Below, piece after piece: positions 62,861-64,000 of a DNA stretch of 64,000 nucleotides (position 1 is the stretch's first letter; each line of letters opens with the position of its first letter). The translations under genes and the position numbers were made by a program. Source of the DNA: Afipia clevelandensis ATCC 49720 (lineage in GTDB: Bacteria > Pseudomonadota > Alphaproteobacteria > Rhizobiales > Xanthobacteraceae); the NCBI RefSeq assembly GCF_000336555.1, contig NZ_KB375281.1, forward strand, positions 1,220,713 to 1,284,712, read 5' to 3'. Under the pieces are notes generated by a model. It made no database searches and was not told the origin of the DNA. It was given only the letters and a program-made list of their open reading frames with translations.

Positions 62861-64000
62861 CTAAAGGCCGAGAACCGCCTTGGCGATGATGTTGCGCTGG
62901 ATTTCGTTGGACCCGCCGTAAATGCTCAACTTGCGCGCGTTGAGATACTTCTCCGGCGCCGTATGGCCGTCCGCCGGTCCCGGCATGAAGATGTTCGGGC
63001 TGGCCGGGTGCTCACGCAGCGCAAGGCCGTAGTTGCCGATGGCCCTGTGCGTCAGATCGGTGATGCGCTGGAAGATTTCGGTGCCCCTGATCTTGAACAG
63101 CGATGCCGCAGGACCGGGATCAATTCCCCGCGCCATCTGCGCAACCACACGCAGTTCGGTCGCCTCCAGCGCAAGCACATCGAGTTCGACGCGGGCGATG
63201 TCCTTGGTAAACTCGTCGTAAGCTGGATCGTCTTCGCCGATCTCGGTCTTCACGATTTTCTTGAGCTTGCCGAGATAGCGCATCGAGCGGCCGATGCCGG
63301 CCATGCTGGTGCGCTCGTTGCCGAGCAGGAATTTCGCGTAGGTCCAGCCCTTGTTCTCCTCGCCGATCAGGTTCTCGACCGGAACGCGGACGTTCTCGAG
63401 GAAGACGTCGTTGACCTCGTGCGATCCGTCGATGGTGATGATCGGACGGACGGTCACGCCCGGCGACTTCATGTCGATCAGCAGGAAAGAAATGCCCGAC
63501 TGCGGCTTTGCCGTCGGGTTGGTCCGGACCAGACAGAAAATCCAGTCCGCATGCTGCGCGAGCGTGGTCCATGTCTTGTGGCCGTTGACGATGTAATGAT
63601 CGCCGTCGCGCACCGCCTTGGTACGAACCGAGGCAAGATCGGACCCGGAGCCCGGCTCCGAATAGCCCTGACACCACCAATCCTCACCCGACAGGATACG
63701 CGGCAGGTATTTCTTCTTCTGCGCGTCATTGCCGAACGTGTAGATCACCGGGCCCACCATGGTGACGCTGAACGCCAGCGGCGGCAGCGTGCCTGCGCGC
63801 GTCGTCTCCTGCTCCCAGATAAAGCGCTGCGTGATCGACCAGCCGGGCCCGCCATATTCCTTCGGCCACAACGGAGCGATCCAGCCCTTCTTATGCAGTA
63901 TCTTGTGCCAGAGCATCGACTGCTCCTTGGTCAGATCCGTTTCCGGATTGGGCACGCGCATTTCTTGCGGATAGTTGTCCGCAATGAAAGCTCTCACCTC
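62861..64000 (-). CDS. Acyl-CoA dehydrogenase (PimC-like large subunit), N-terminus cut by window edge
   Basis: At least 379 residues; the frame is open at the right edge. The visible start reads EVRAFIADNYPQEMR, an internal part of the usual N-terminal helix, so perhaps 15-20 residues are missing. Features: LHKKGWIAPLWPKEYGGPGWS, QGYSEPGSGSDLASVRTKAV (substrate and FAD contacts), VNGHKTWTTLAQHADWIFCLVRT and a C-terminal SIYGGSNEIQRNIIAKAVLGL. In R. palustris PimC and PimD form the pimeloyl-CoA dehydrogenase, which makes a dicarboxylic or medium-chain acyl-CoA a plausible substrate. Confidence 0.92.
   Translation of the reverse strand, partial: EVRAFIADNYPQEMRVPNPETDLTKEQSMLWHKILHKKGWIAPLWPKEYGGPGWSITQRFIWEQETTRAGTLPPLAFSVTMVGPVIYTFGNDAQKKKYLPRILSGEDWWCQGYSEPGSGSDLASVRTKAVRDGDHYIVNGHKTWTTLAQHADWIFCLVRTNPTAKPQSGISFLLIDMKSPGVTVRPIITIDGSHEVNDVFLENVRVPVENLIGEENKGWTYAKFLLGNERTSMAGIGRSMRYLGKLKKIVKTEIGEDDPAYDEFTKDIARVELDVLALEATELRVVAQMARGIDPGPAASLFKIRGTEIFQRITDLTHRAIGNYGLALREHPASPNIFMPGPADGHTAPEKYLNARKLSIYGGSNEIQRNIIAKAVLGL

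Overview
The window looks like chromosomal DNA of a Bradyrhizobium/Afipia/Rhodopseudomonas-type alphaproteobacterium (Nitrobacteraceae). The evidence is the high GC, the family-typical proteins (NDUFA12, DUF2155, DUF2842, BA14K, DUF1236), the long B12-dependent ribonucleotide reductase, the glnB-glnA pair with a sigma-54 promoter, and regulatory motifs of the EcfG, FixK/FNR, Irr and NrdR types. Most of it is ordinary core genome. I saw no rRNA, tRNA, CRISPR array, transposase or phage gene. All regulatory sites were found by eye and are predictions.

Layout. 0-6.7 kb: RNase E tail, an aminotransferase, a secreted M48-TPR protease, a DsbA-like protein, aroQ and accBC. 6.7-9.9 kb: a translationally coupled signalling operon (CHASE3 histidine kinase, single-domain receiver, receiver-HisKA_2 kinase) behind a match to the EcfG general-stress promoter. 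9.9-18.6 kb: aat, DUF2155, NDUFA12, an MscS channel, two BA14K proteins, an autotransporter and an EamA transporter. 18.8-23.1 kb: two NrdR boxes, a long leader and nrdJ. 23.1-30.8 kb: an accessory stretch with an AT-rich DUF2971 gene, palindromic repeats, small secreted and membrane proteins, two perfect FNR/FixK boxes, a truncated haemoglobin and a DUF4344 protease. 30.9-34.8 kb: NAD(P)HX repair enzyme, glnB and glnA. 34.8-37.7 kb: an Rrf2-oxidoreductase pair and an ArsR-SRPBCC operon, each with a palindromic operator. 37.7-48.7 kb: a gene with a 13-C tract, an AI-2E-type permease, a diguanylate cyclase, rplM-rpsI, metY, an FTR1 permease with a possible Irr box, and ctaA. 49.0-58.6 kb: a polysaccharide locus. 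58.6-64 kb: DUF1236, a hypothetical protein, a thiolase and a pair of acyl-CoA dehydrogenases, the last one cut by the window edge.

Most interesting region. The 49-58.6 kb locus encodes a NodB-fold protein, a FemAB/GNAT-type acyltransferase, a Wzz/BY-kinase-type co-polymerase, a short Wza-type lipoprotein, a GT4 transferase, a WcaJ-type initiating transferase and a Wzy/WaaL-type polymerase. This gene mix resembles the holdfast (hfs) and unipolar polysaccharide (upp) loci of other Alphaproteobacteria. Two of its proteins look like pseudo-enzymes: the NodB-fold protein has lost all three metal ligands (Asp to Gly, His to Ala, His to Tyr), and the co-polymerase's kinase-like domain has no P-loop lysine. 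A diguanylate cyclase with an intact product-inhibition site lies about 7 kb upstream.

Regulation. Three matches to GGAAC-N16/17-CGTT precede the sensor operon, the first BA14K gene and the DUF1236 gene, which suggests general-stress control. Two TTGAT-N4-ATCAA boxes precede a 53-residue membrane protein and a 71-residue protein, which suggests low-oxygen control.
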